A stretch of 64,000 nt of DNA from an uncultured Porphyromonadaceae bacterium (GCA_900547825.1 URII01000001.1:62001-126000), one strand, 5' to 3'. Counted from the stretch's first letter, positions 27,618 to 36,693 are shown. Made by a program: numbers and translations. The notes: generated from the sequence alone by a model not told the origin.

Positions 27618-29429
27618 TTAAACATCTGCATGCAGCGCATTGTATATTACCGAGGCTTTTGCAGGACCCACAACATCGGCAATTGCCTCAATATCAGCCT
27701 CTTTAAGACGTTTTAAGCTTTTAAAGCGGGTCAGCAGGAGGGTGCGGGTCTTTTCTCCAACCCCCCTTATCGAATCCAACTCACTGACTACCTGCGATTT
27801 ACTCCTCCTGTTGCGATGATGCGTTATGCCAAACCGGTGGGCCTCGTCGCGCAGATGCTGTACCACCCTCAGAGTCTCGCTGTTTTTGTCGATATACAAC
27901 GGAATGCTGTCGCCCGGAAAATATATCTCCTCAAGCCGTTTGGCTATGCCCACAACTGCTATACGGCCGCGCAGCCCCATTTCATCCAGAGCCTCGACGG
28001 CGGCACTCAACTGCCCCTTGCCGCCATCCACCACAATGAGCTGCGGAAGCCCGCGCCCTTCGTCGCGCAATCGGGTGTAACGCCTCGTCAACACCTCTTT
28101 CATCGACGCGAAATCATCGGGCCCTTCCACCGTCTTTATATTAAAATGGCGATAGTCATTTTTTGCAGGACGGGCGTCACGGAACACCACACATGAAGCC
28201 ACCGGATTAGTGCCCTGAATGTTCGAATTGTCGAAACACTCTATGTGCCGTGGAAGCTCCGAAAGCCTGAAATCCGCCTTCATCCGCTCCAATATTCTTT
28301 CGGCACGTTGCTCAGGATTACGCTTCTCCATGGTCTTCAGCATATCCACGCGGTATTGACGCGCATTCCGCTTCGACACATCAAGCAGCTTGGCTTTGTC
28401 GCCACGCCGGGGAACGGTAAAAGTGACTCCGGGAAACTCCACATCAGGCACCTCCTCCACAACCACCTCACGGAACTCCACACCGAGATCCACAGCCACG
28501 GAATTCATGGCCAGACCGAGCAACTCGGCCACAGGCTCGTCAAGACGCCTACGGTATTCAAGCGTCACGGAACGCACCACCGCCCCATGGCGCACATGCA
28601 TGTAGTTGATATATACCTCACGGTCATTGTCATCAACACCAAACACATCGACATCCTCCACCGTTTGGCTAACAATTACACTTCGCGCACGGTAGCGTTC
28701 TATAAGCATGTACTGCTCCTTTAGCTTCTGGGCCTCCTCAAAACGCAGCTCCGCGCTCAACCGCTCCATTTCGCCGCGCAGATGCTCCATAAGCTCCGCA
28801 GTGTCGCCACGCAGAATCTGCTTTATACGCTCGATGGACTCACCGTATTCCTCCATTGACACGCGCCCTACGCAGCATCCGGGACAACGCCCGAGGTGAT
28901 ATTCAAGGCACAGTCGCCCTTTCCCCCGGTGGAGATATTCAGGCGTTATGGCATGACGGCATGAACGCACAGGATAAAGCTCTTTGACCAGATCCAGCAC
29001 AGCACGGGCCGAACCGGCGTCGGTATACGGACCGAAATATTTCGAGCCGTCCTTGATCTTATTACGGGTCATGAACACCCGTGGATAATGCTCATTGGTC
29101 ACAGTGATCCACGGATACGTCTTGTCATCCTTCAGGAGCACATTGTAGCGGGGCTGATATTCCTTTATCATGGAAGCCTCGAGATTCAGCGCATCCTGTT
29201 CGGTGGGCACAACCACATAAGTCATGTCACGTATAGCACGTACAAGCAGATTGGTCCGCAGAGAGGTATGTGTGCGGTTGAAATAACTCGACACCCGACG
29301 TTTCAGATTCTTGGCCTTACCCACATAAATAACGGTACCCTCGGCGTCATAATAGGTATAGACGCCGGGGGTGTCCGGTAGTATCGATATTTTCTCCTTC
29401 AGTTCAGGATATCGGTCATGCTTTGCCAT
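27618..29429 (-). CDS. uvrC: Excinuclease ABC subunit C
   Basis: 603 residues from ATG 29429 (MAKHDRYPELKEK). Makes both incisions in nucleotide excision repair. Visible in order: GIY-YIG nuclease (PGVYTYYDAEGTVIYVGKA), a cysteine cluster (SCRH, CPGCC) near residue 170, the UVR motif (LRFEEAQKLKEQY), the RNase H-like nuclease (IECFDNSNIQG) and C-terminal helix-hairpin-helix repeats (IRGVGEKTRTLLLTRF). Full length. First in a run uvrC-apt-mnmG-ybeY on the minus strand, downstream of apt. Confidence 0.96.
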   Translation of the reverse strand: MAKHDRYPELKEKISILPDTPGVYTYYDAEGTVIYVGKAKNLKRRVSSYFNRTHTSLRTNLLVRAIRDMTYVVVPTEQDALNLEASMIKEYQPRYNVLLKDDKTYPWITVTNEHYPRVFMTRNKIKDGSKYFGPYTDAGSARAVLDLVKELYPVRSCRHAITPEYLHRGKGRLCLEYHLGRCPGCCVGRVSMEEYGESIERIKQILRGDTAELMEHLRGEMERLSAELRFEEAQKLKEQYMLIERYRARSVIVSQTVEDVDVFGVDDNDREVYINYMHVRHGAVVRSVTLEYRRRLDEPVAELLGLAMNSVAVDLGVEFREVVVEEVPDVEFPGVTFTVPRRGDKAKLLDVSKRNARQYRVDMLKTMEKRNPEQRAERILERMKADFRLSELPRHIECFDNSNIQGTNPVASCVVFRDARPAKNDYRHFNIKTVEGPDDFASMKEVLTRRYTRLRDEGRGLPQLIVVDGGKGQLSAAVEALDEMGLRGRIAVVGIAKRLEEIYFPGDSIPLYIDKNSETLRVVQHLRDEAHRFGITHHRNRRSKSQVVSELDSIRGVGEKTRTLLLTRFKSLKRLKEADIEAIADVVGPAKASVIYNALHADV

Positions 29430-29486
29430 AGGCACGGAGAAAAATATTTTATCAAATGCGGCCCTTGCCAAGGAGAGCCATATTTA

Positions 29487-30005
29487 TCAGTAGCTGATCA
29501 GAGAGGTAACATCGGCATCGGCAGGAAGGTTCGAACGTCCGCCAAGAGCCGAAAGCTCAATGATGAAATTCACATAAATCTTTTTAGGATTCATGCTTTT
29601 CACCAGATTGTAGGCCGCAGCCATTGTGCCTCCCGTAGCCAGCACATCATCGTGGATCACTACTATATCGTCGGGAGTGATGGCGTCGCGGTGGATCTCT
29701 ATCACATCCTTGCCATACTCCTTGTCGTAGGAAGCCGAGATAGTATCGGCAGGCAATTTGCCGGGCTTGCGCACAGGCACAAATCCGGCCCCGAGTTCAA
29801 ATGCGAGTATTGAGCCGCCTATGAAACCGCGCGATTCGATACCCACAACTTTTGTAACACCCTTGTCGCGGTAAAGCTGCGAAAGATCCCAGCCTATGAT
29901 ATGCAGCGCACGCGGATCCTTGAAAACAGTGGTCAGATCCTTAAAGACAATCCCCTTTGACGGGAAGTCGTAAACGTCACGGATTTTCGATTTAATATAT
30001 TCCAT
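29487..30005 (-). CDS. apt: Adenine phosphoribosyltransferase
   Basis: 172 residues. Salvages adenine to AMP using PRPP. GIESRGFIGG and the PRPP-binding loop VVIHDDVLATGGTM are present, with VPVRKPGKLP in the mobile loop. It lies between mnmG (77 bases upstream, with the parS site in the gap) and uvrC (57 bases downstream). Confidence 0.95.
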   Translation of the reverse strand: MEYIKSKIRDVYDFPSKGIVFKDLTTVFKDPRALHIIGWDLSQLYRDKGVTKVVGIESRGFIGGSILAFELGAGFVPVRKPGKLPADTISASYDKEYGKDVIEIHRDAITPDDIVVIHDDVLATGGTMAAAYNLVKSMNPKKIYVNFIIELSALGGRSNLPADADVTSLISY

Positions 30006-30055
30006 GGTTAAATTATGATGATGGGTTAATTAATTGGCTTTATGAGTGTTTCGAT

Positions 30056-30071
30056 TGTTCCACGTGAAACA
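30056..30071. other. parS centromere-like site
   Basis: TGTTCCACGTGAAACA, the exact 16-base parS sequence bound by chromosomal ParB proteins, known from Bacillus subtilis and conserved across bacterial phyla. It lies in the non-coding gap between mnmG and apt. I saw no second copy in the window. Chromosomal parS sites cluster near the replication origin, matching the candidate origin 27 kb to the right. Confidence 0.88.
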
Positions 30072-30081
30072 TTCGACTATT

Positions 30082-31959
30082 TCATCGTCCGAGCAGCAAC
30101 AGCAGGATATTGATGTCGCTGGGAGATATTCCGGGGATGCGCGAGGCCTGCGCCACAGTCTCCGGATCTATCTTTGTGAGTTTCTGACGGGCTTCGGTGG
30201 AAATGGAGTTCACCGACGAATAATCTATCTTTCCTTTCAGAGGAATATTTTCCAATCGCTTTATCTTATCGGCTATCATCTGCTCGCGCTTTATATAGCC
30301 GTCATATTTTAGCCTCACTTCGGCAGCCTCTATTATTTCATCGCGCCTGTCAGGCTCGATAGAATCCAGAAATTCGGCAAACCGCGGAACGATTTCAGCA
30401 AGCAGGGATATATTGAGCTGCGGACGGAGTATCAGGTCGGCCAACCGGCACCCCTGTTTCAGCGGCGATGTACCGAGGGCCTCCAGCGCTCCATTTATAA
30501 GATCAGGCTTTATAGCAAATCCGGCAGCAAACTCCATTATTGAATCACGCTGGCGCACCTTGCTTTCCACAAGCGCAAGCCTTGATGAATCCACAGCCCC
30601 CACTTCAGCGCCAAGCGGCGTGAGGCGGCTGTCGGCATCATCCTGTCGCAGCAGTATCCTATACTCAGCACGCGATGTGAACATACGGTACGGCTCATCC
30701 ACCCCTTTGGTGACGAGATCGTCGATAAGCACACCTATGTAGGCTTCATCACGTCCGAGCACAAACGGAGCTCCGCCATGTACACTTATATGAGCGTTTA
30801 TTCCCGCCACAAGACCCTGCCCGGCCGCCTCCTCATAGCCGGTCGTGCCGTTGATCTGTCCGGCGAAAAACAGGCCTTTCACCATTTTTGTCTCAAGCGT
30901 GTGGAGAAGCTGAGTCGGATCAAAGAAATCGTATTCTATGGCATAACCGGGACGGTAGATGTGGACGTTGCGCAACGCGGGCACAGTCTGGAGCGCCCGG
31001 AGCTGCACATCCAGAGGGAGCGACGACGAAAAGCCGTTGAGATAAAACTCCTGAGTGTTCTCCCCTTCCGGTTCAAGAAACAGCTGATGTTCCTGCTTGT
31101 CGGCAAAGGTCACTATCTTGGTTTCTATACTCGGGCAGTAACGGGGCCCGATGCTGCGTATCTGTCCGTTATAAAGAGGCGAATCCGGCAATCCGGCCCG
31201 CAAGATGGCATGGGTGTCGGAATTGGTGTAGACCGTGAAACACGGACGCTGCTTAAGCCTGCGCTTCACATCGGGCAGAAACGAGAACTTATGGAAATCC
31301 TCGTCACCGTCCTGACGTATGGCAAGACTCCAGTCGACCGAGCGTCCGTCAATCCGCACAGGCGTGCCTGTCTTCATACGGTCAGCGCGGAAACCGGCAG
31401 CAACCAGCTGTTCGGTAATCCCTGTAGAGGCAGGCTCGCTCACACGTCCGCCGGGAGTCTGTACGCGCCCCACATGCATAAGGCCGTTGAGGAATGTGCC
31501 GTTGGTGAGCACAACCGACGGAGCTGAGAATTCCACACCAAGCGAAGTAACCACACCGCAAACCCTACCGGAGGACATCTTCAGTTCCCTGACATGATCC
31601 TGCCACATAAACAGGTTAGGAGCATTCTCAAGGGTTTCGCGCCACGTGGTAGAGAATTTCATCCTGTCGCTCTGCGCTCTCGGACTCCACATTGCAGGGC
31701 CTTTGCTGCGGTTCAGCATCCGGAACTGTATGGCCGTAAGGTCGGTAATCACTCCGGTATTACCACCGAGAGCATCCACCTCCCTCACTATCTGCCCCTT
31801 GGCAATCCCGCCGATAGCAGGATTACAACTCATCTGGGCTATCTTGTTCATGTCGAGGGTGATCAGCAATGTGCGCGACCCCATACGCGATGCAGCCATA
31901 GCCGCCTCGCATCCGGCGTGTCCGGCGCCGACAACGATCACATCATAATCATATCTCAT
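30082..31959 (-). CDS. mnmG: tRNA uridine-5-carboxymethylaminomethyl modification enzyme, FAD subunit
   Basis: 625 residues. With MnmE it modifies the wobble uridine of several tRNAs. N-terminal FAD-binding VVGAGHAGCEAAMAASRMG, then MSCNPAIGGIAKGQIVREVDALGG. The C-terminal helical domain ends with IPGISPSDINILLLLLGR. The start overlaps the ybeY stop by 4 bases (ATGA), so the genes are coupled. mnmG is near the origin in many bacteria. Confidence 0.96.
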   Translation of the reverse strand: MRYDYDVIVVGAGHAGCEAAMAASRMGSRTLLITLDMNKIAQMSCNPAIGGIAKGQIVREVDALGGNTGVITDLTAIQFRMLNRSKGPAMWSPRAQSDRMKFSTTWRETLENAPNLFMWQDHVRELKMSSGRVCGVVTSLGVEFSAPSVVLTNGTFLNGLMHVGRVQTPGGRVSEPASTGITEQLVAAGFRADRMKTGTPVRIDGRSVDWSLAIRQDGDEDFHKFSFLPDVKRRLKQRPCFTVYTNSDTHAILRAGLPDSPLYNGQIRSIGPRYCPSIETKIVTFADKQEHQLFLEPEGENTQEFYLNGFSSSLPLDVQLRALQTVPALRNVHIYRPGYAIEYDFFDPTQLLHTLETKMVKGLFFAGQINGTTGYEEAAGQGLVAGINAHISVHGGAPFVLGRDEAYIGVLIDDLVTKGVDEPYRMFTSRAEYRILLRQDDADSRLTPLGAEVGAVDSSRLALVESKVRQRDSIMEFAAGFAIKPDLINGALEALGTSPLKQGCRLADLILRPQLNISLLAEIVPRFAEFLDSIEPDRRDEIIEAAEVRLKYDGYIKREQMIADKIKRLENIPLKGKIDYSSVNSISTEARQKLTKIDPETVAQASRIPGISPSDINILLLLLGR

Positions 31960-32381
31960 ATTTGCTCAAAGAGTGCAAGGGCTTGATTCTCGGCCCGTTC
32001 CATTATTTCCCGCTCGCCGGGGCCTTTGTCGTTTATTCCACAGAGATGAAGCAGGCCATGTGCTATGACACGCATAAGCTCGTCAGAATACTCCGCACCA
32101 ATAAGAGCAGAGTTGCTCCGCACAGTATCAAGCGAGATAAACATATCGCCCGACACGCGCCGGCCACGTGAATAATCAAAAGTAATTATATCGGTAAAAT
32201 AATCATGGTCAAGATAGCGGCGGTTTACATCCAATATCATTACATCGTCACAGAATATATATGTAAGCCGACCGAGGATGCGGTCATGTAGGGCGGCAAC
32301 CTGGGTGAGCCAAAGCTCAAGTTTCTCAAAATCGGCCTCGGGAAGTTTCACATTCTCGGCCGTCCATTCTATCTTGGTCAT
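31956..32381 (-). CDS. ybeY: rRNA maturation RNase YbeY, variant metal site
   Basis: 141 residues. YbeY is a metal-dependent endoribonuclease in 16S rRNA maturation and ribosome quality control. The signature here is HGLLHLCGINDK. The first two zinc His are present, but the third (normally GYDH) is replaced by Lys. I believe a Lys here is common in Bacteroidota members, so it is probably a lineage variant rather than decay. Translationally coupled to mnmG. A fully matching promoter lies 18 bases upstream. Confidence 0.9.
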   Translation of the reverse strand: MTKIEWTAENVKLPEADFEKLELWLTQVAALHDRILGRLTYIFCDDVMILDVNRRYLDHDYFTDIITFDYSRGRRVSGDMFISLDTVRSNSALIGAEYSDELMRVIAHGLLHLCGINDKGPGEREIMERAENQALALFEQI

Positions 32382-32399
32382 GCGATAAGATATTACTCA

Positions 32400-32431
32400 C
32401 AAAAATAATAATAATTTCCCCAAATGACAAA
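32400..32431 (-). promoter_or_regulatory. Promoter of the ybeY-mnmG operon
   Basis: On the minus strand: TTTG (32431-32428), exactly 20 bases, TATTTTTG (32407-32400). Both elements match the consensus. The leader is at most 18 bases. Confidence 0.75.
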
Positions 32432-32634
32432 TCAACATCTATCCTACGATTTCATCCGACACTGAATTTAAGCCGTTACCATTTAATTATCAGCTAATTA
32501 CCCTAAATTTGAGGCTCTCAGATTTCAAAATTCGGAATGTGCCGAACAGATTATCGCAAATATTACATTGTAAATCACTATATTTGTGGAAACATACGGA
32601 TGGCCGATACGCCATTATTAAAAAACATTAAAAC

Positions 32635-33087
32635 ATGCGACTGGTAATTCAACGTGTAAGCCGCGCGTCGGTGAGTGTAGACGGTGCGCAGGTTTCATCC
32701 ATAGGCCCGGGACTCATGGTGCTTGTAGGTGTGGAAAAAGGTGACACCGAGCAGTGCGCAATCCACCTGGCTGAAAAAACAGCAGCACTCCGGATCTTCA
32801 ACGACGAAAGCGGTGTTATGAACCGGTCGGTTACCGAAGCCGGCGGATCTGTACTTGCCGTAAGCCAGTTCACTCTGCTTGCATCGACCCGCAAGGGGAA
32901 CCGTCCGTCCTATGTCAGGGCTGCCGGACGCCCCGAAGCCGAGCCTCTGTATAATCTCTATTGCACCACCCTATCTTCACTCATAGGACAGGAAGTGATG
33001 AAAGGTGTGTTCGGTGCCGACATGCAGGTGGAACTTATCAACTCCGGGCCGGTGACCATTGTTATAGATTCGAATATACAATTATAA
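32635..33087 (+). CDS. dtd: D-aminoacyl-tRNA deacylase
   Basis: 150 residues. Hydrolyses D-amino acids and glycine mischarged on tRNA. The two family motifs are SQFTLLAS near residue 78 and NSGPVTIV near the C-terminus. A TATATTTG box at 32579-32586 lies about 48 bases before the ATG; the rest of the 250-base divergent gap to ybeY holds nothing else I recognise. deoC follows after 13 bases. Confidence 0.95.
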   Translation: MRLVIQRVSRASVSVDGAQVSSIGPGLMVLVGVEKGDTEQCAIHLAEKTAALRIFNDESGVMNRSVTEAGGSVLAVSQFTLLASTRKGNRPSYVRAAGRPEAEPLYNLYCTTLSSLIGQEVMKGVFGADMQVELINSGPVTIVIDSNIQL

Positions 33088-33100
33088 ATACCCTAAAATT

Positions 33101-33985
33101 ATGGAAAGCAAATATCTTCAGGCCATAGCCGGATGCAATGTCGACACCGACGAGGCCCGCATCAAAGCCGATATCGAGAAGATTCTCGCCGACAATCTTG
33201 AGAAAAACCGTACTCCCGAAACACTGAAATTCCTTTTCAGCGCCATTGACCTCACCACGCTCAACGCCACAGATTCAATGCAGTCGGTGGCAAACTTCAC
33301 CGAGCGCGTCAACGCTTTCGAGCACGAACACGCCGATCTGCCCAACGTGGCCGCCATATGTGTCTACCCCTGCTTTACCCCTGTAGTGCGCTCAGTGCTT
33401 GAAGTCAGCTCCGTCGACATAGCAGCTGTGTCGGGAGGCTTCCCCTCGTCGCAGACATTCCCCGAGGTAAAGGTGGCCGAAACAGCACTTGCCGTGGAAG
33501 GTGGCGCCGACGAAATAGACATAGTGATGAACCTCGGCAACTTCTTCGACAAGGACTATCAGGAAGTATGCGACGAGATAGAGGAACTCCGCCATTCATG
33601 CCGCAACGCACGCCTTAAAGTGATACTCGAGACCGGCGCGCTCAAGACTCCCGAAAACATCAAGGCCGCTTCCGTGCTTGCCCTTTACAGCGGGGCTGAC
33701 TTCCTCAAGACCTCCACAGGCAAGGGATATCCCGGCGCATCACTCGAAGCCGCTTATGTAATGGCACAGTGCATCAAGGAATACTACGCCAAGACCGACC
33801 GCATGGTAGGATTCAAATGTGCGGGCGGAGTAGCCACTACCGACGACGCCCTTGCCTACTACACCATAATCAAACATGTGCTCGGCGAAAAATGGCTCGA
33901 CACCGATTATTTCCGTATCGGAGCATCCCGGTTAGCCAACAATCTGCTCAGCGACATACTCGGCGAAGAAACAAAATTCTTCTGA
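33101..33985 (+). CDS. deoC: Deoxyribose-phosphate aldolase
   Basis: 294 residues. Cleaves 2-deoxyribose 5-phosphate to acetaldehyde and glyceraldehyde 3-phosphate in deoxynucleoside breakdown. The Schiff-base Lys is in FLKTSTGKGYPG. The second active-site Lys is in VGFKCAGGVAT, and DIVMNLG is also typical. Slightly long because of an N-terminal extension of about 45 residues. Follows dtd in a probable operon. Confidence 0.94.
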   Translation: MESKYLQAIAGCNVDTDEARIKADIEKILADNLEKNRTPETLKFLFSAIDLTTLNATDSMQSVANFTERVNAFEHEHADLPNVAAICVYPCFTPVVRSVLEVSSVDIAAVSGGFPSSQTFPEVKVAETALAVEGGADEIDIVMNLGNFFDKDYQEVCDEIEELRHSCRNARLKVILETGALKTPENIKAASVLALYSGADFLKTSTGKGYPGASLEAAYVMAQCIKEYYAKTDRMVGFKCAGGVATTDDALAYYTIIKHVLGEKWLDTDYFRIGASRLANNLLSDILGEETKFF

Positions 33986-34034
33986 TCCCGAGCCTGACCG
34001 TAATTTATAACCAACCTCATATTACATAAGCCCA

Positions 34035-34346
34035 ATGACAACCCCTCCACCGTTACCCGGAACCGTACTCCCTCCCGAGATTCCCGCACAGGAAGTCCAC
34101 ACACCCAAACCGCTCCCCATGCCGAGAAGCTATATGGTGTGGAACATTCTCGCCACAGTATTTATGTGCATAATACCCGGCATTGTAGGAATAATAATGT
34201 CATCGCGTGTAGCATCGCTTTACCGCGCAGGCGACTATGAGGGAGCCGCCCGCTACTCCTCCCGTGCTGCATTGTGGCTTATGATCACTATTGTGTGCGG
34301 CCTCATAAACTGGCCGTTCGTGATGATCTACAGCGCCCTCACATGA
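34035..34346 (+). CDS. CD225/dispanin-family small membrane protein
   Basis: 103 residues. A Pro-rich N-terminal tail (MTTPPPLPGTVLPP) is followed by two transmembrane helices separated by the CD225 loop ASLYRAGDYEGAARYSSRA. Bacterial members have no settled function; eukaryotic relatives alter membrane fusion. Its stop overlaps the start of the next gene by 4 bases (ATGA), indicating coupled translation with the DUF2752 protein. Confidence 0.85.
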   Translation: MTTPPPLPGTVLPPEIPAQEVHTPKPLPMPRSYMVWNILATVFMCIIPGIVGIIMSSRVASLYRAGDYEGAARYSSRAALWLMITIVCGLINWPFVMIYSALT

Positions 34347-34741
34347 GCCGGACGGGGCGAAGATACATAATCAGGGCCGCAGCTGCCGTGGCAGTGGCGG
34401 CCCTGATTGCAATATATTTCATATTTGACCCGCAGGAGGGCTTTTTTCCTCGCTGTCCGTCACGGATGATAACCGGACTGGACTGCCCGGGCTGCGGCTC
34501 CCAGAGGGCATTGCACGCGCTCCTGCACGGCGATGTGGCACAGGCGGTGAAATACAATCTCCTCATGGTGGCAATGCTGCCGGTAATGGGGGTGCTTACA
34601 GTGGCCGAGGTGCTGCGCGACCGCTATCCGCGTTTCTACAATGCCGCGAACTCAAGAACCCTATGCATTATCCTGCTCGCGGCAGTAATAATCTGGGGCG
34701 TGGTGCGCAATCTGCCCGCGGTTCAGAGCTTCTTGCGGTAG
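34343..34741 (+). CDS. DUF2752 membrane protein
   Basis: 132 residues, start set at 34343 by the ATGA overlap with the CD225 gene. Three predicted helices. The family core DCPGCGSQRALHALLHGD, with a CxxC pair, lies after the first helix. Function unknown. The last 19 bases overlap the 3' end of the converging GNAT-like gene. Confidence 0.85.
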   Translation: MSRTGRRYIIRAAAAVAVAALIAIYFIFDPQEGFFPRCPSRMITGLDCPGCGSQRALHALLHGDVAQAVKYNLLMVAMLPVMGVLTVAEVLRDRYPRFYNAANSRTLCIILLAAVIIWGVVRNLPAVQSFLR

Positions 34742-35853
34742 GCGCGGCGGCGGCGGTGCTGCTCGTAGTCGAAATACTGCCATTGGAGCTGCACGCTGTT
34801 GTTTGATTCAAGCTCTATATTGCTCTCGGCCCACTTATAGCCGTTTTTCACATAGTTGGGTATCAGCGACGAGAACAGAAGCGCGTTCACCCCTTTGCCC
34901 TGATATTCCTCCTTTATGGCCACGAGCATGAGATCCACCACATCATTTGACATATAGAGCGCCCGGAACATATGCAGCCACCCTAACGGGAACAGATGGC
35001 CACCCGAAGCCCGCAAAGCTTTCGACATTGATGGAATGGATATCCCTACCCCGACCAGTTCCTCATTCTTATCCACGATAACGCAGATGCAGTCAAGCCG
35101 CAGAATGTCAAGATACAGATTTATATAATGGTCGATCTGGCGTTCTGACAGCGGAGAATAGCCGTAAAGCTTGTCGTAGGCGTCATTGATGAGTTGGAAC
35201 AAAGCTTTGCCGTAACGGTCCTTCAGAACTTTACGTGAAGTGAATTCCATCACTTTCAGATCATATTTACGCCTCACAATATCGGCTATCCGCTGATATT
35301 TCTCCGGCACCTGCTCCGGCACCCGGATACGGAATTCCACCCAGTCAACATCCTTTTCCCATCCCATGCGCTCCATGTGGCATGGATAGTAAGGATAATT
35401 ATATATGGTGGCCATGGTGCCCATGCGGTCAAATCCTTCTATGAGCATTCCTTCATGGTCCATATCCGTAAAGCCCATAGGGCCTATCATGGAGTCCATG
35501 CCGCGCTGGCGCGCCCATGACTCGGCGGCGTCGAAAAGAGCGTCGGCCACTTCGGCGTCATCTATAAAATCCACCCACCCGAAACGCGCCTCACGCCGTC
35601 CGGTGCGCTCATTGATAGTGCGGTTTATGATAGCGGTTATACGCCCCACCGGTTTGCCGTCGCGCATAGCCATGAACGACTGCGCCTCGCAAAAATCAAA
35701 CGCGGGGTTATTTTCGGGAAGCAGCGTGTCCACCTCCTCGAAAATAAGCGGGGGCACATAACAACCGTTGCCCTCATAAAGATCGATTCCGAATTTCACA
35801 TACTTGCGCATGGCGCCTTTAGTAGGCTCCACGGCTACAATTTCCAACGACAT
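34723..35853 (-). CDS. GNAT-like acyltransferase family protein
   Basis: 376 residues of a conserved Bacteroidota family that looks like two GNAT folds in tandem. The N-terminal half includes VGRITAIINRTIN and GPMGFTDMDHEGMLIEG. The C-terminal half includes VGVGISIPSMSKAL and the acetyl-CoA-type loop VAIKEEYQGKGVNALL. The acceptor is unknown. It lies 24 bases downstream of the pseudokinase gene on the same strand, so the two are probably co-transcribed. Its 3' end overlaps the DUF2752 gene by 19 bases. Confidence 0.7.
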   Translation of the reverse strand: MSLEIVAVEPTKGAMRKYVKFGIDLYEGNGCYVPPLIFEEVDTLLPENNPAFDFCEAQSFMAMRDGKPVGRITAIINRTINERTGRREARFGWVDFIDDAEVADALFDAAESWARQRGMDSMIGPMGFTDMDHEGMLIEGFDRMGTMATIYNYPYYPCHMERMGWEKDVDWVEFRIRVPEQVPEKYQRIADIVRRKYDLKVMEFTSRKVLKDRYGKALFQLINDAYDKLYGYSPLSERQIDHYINLYLDILRLDCICVIVDKNEELVGVGISIPSMSKALRASGGHLFPLGWLHMFRALYMSNDVVDLMLVAIKEEYQGKGVNALLFSSLIPNYVKNGYKWAESNIELESNNSVQLQWQYFDYEQHRRRRAYRKKL

Positions 35854-35877
35854 CAGCTAATTATTCCAATAATAAAA

Positions 35878-36633
35878 CTATTTGACAGGGGCAGGCGCAT
35901 AGGGCGACATAAGCCACACAAGCAGTATCACCATAGCCACAAGGAACCCTATCACCACTAAATAGAACCGGCTCGATTTCCTGCGCTCTATGGCCATGCG
36001 GAGAGATTCGATATTGCTGTAACGGCGTGCAGGATTGGGATTGACACATCTCCGGGCCACCTTTTTAAGCTCAGGGTGCTGTGTGGGCAACGCCTCAAGG
36101 GCCTCCTCAAGTATCTTACCGTAATTATATATATCCTCCGAAGCCTCGGCCGGCGTAAGATGGCTCTGCTGGTCGAAACCCACATCAATGAGCTTCAGAT
36201 TGCCCACATTCTCGGTAAAGATAATGCGCTCGGGACGTATGGGATGATGCACTATATGATTTGTCTGCACATAGGCTATCGCATCCACAAGCTGGTTAGT
36301 GAGCTTTTTGAGATGCTCTTCGGTAAGCTTGCCGGTGTCAATGAGCTTGCGCAGCGAATCTCCGTAAACGTCATCGGTTATGATACACATGCCAAGTCCG
36401 GGAACCTCCTCAAGGTCATTGATCATGACTATATGGGGATGGGCGAGATTATACCTTATCTCAAACTCTTTCTCAAGCATAGCCTGCATTTCGGGCATAT
36501 CGCGGTATTCCTTCTTCAAGGTTTTGAGCATAACCCATTTGCCATGCTTTTTGGCTGTATAGACGTCATAATACTCCTCGTCCCATTCCGGAAGATGCTC
36601 TATCTCGGTCCATTTCTCGCGTTCGGCCGTCAT
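35878..36633 (-). CDS. Membrane-anchored protein kinase-like protein, probable pseudokinase
   Basis: 251 residues. The kinase fold is recognisable: VMLK with Lys37, Glu56 in the position of helix C, and LIDVGF with Asp150 in the place of DFG. The catalytic loop is HHPIRPERI (129-137) instead of HRDLKPEN, so both the catalytic Asp and the metal-binding Asn are lost. No Gly-rich loop is visible either. A transmembrane helix at about 225-243 ends the protein with a short Pro-rich tail outside. Probably a scaffold or sensor rather than an active kinase. A perfect promoter lies upstream. Confidence 0.72.
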   Translation of the reverse strand: MTAEREKWTEIEHLPEWDEEYYDVYTAKKHGKWVMLKTLKKEYRDMPEMQAMLEKEFEIRYNLAHPHIVMINDLEEVPGLGMCIITDDVYGDSLRKLIDTGKLTEEHLKKLTNQLVDAIAYVQTNHIVHHPIRPERIIFTENVGNLKLIDVGFDQQSHLTPAEASEDIYNYGKILEEALEALPTQHPELKKVARRCVNPNPARRYSNIESLRMAIERRKSSRFYLVVIGFLVAMVILLVWLMSPYAPAPVK

Positions 36634-36661
36634 ATCCTTTTTCTTATTAGTTAACAGTTTA

Positions 36662-36693
36662 CAAAGATAGGGTTTTGTAATTATAAACCCAAA
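36662..36693 (-). promoter_or_regulatory. Promoter of the pseudokinase gene
   Basis: On the minus strand: TTTG (36693-36690), 20 bases, TATCTTTG (36669-36662), a full consensus match. The plus-strand aroA box TACATTTG (36702-36709) is only 9 bases away, so the two divergent promoters are intertwined. Confidence 0.75.

Noticed and set aside
32166..32175. CACGTG-containing sequences as further parS sites (also at about 29-56 kb)
   Set aside because: Only the central hexamer matches; the flanking TGTTC and AAACA arms are missing, and most lie inside genes.
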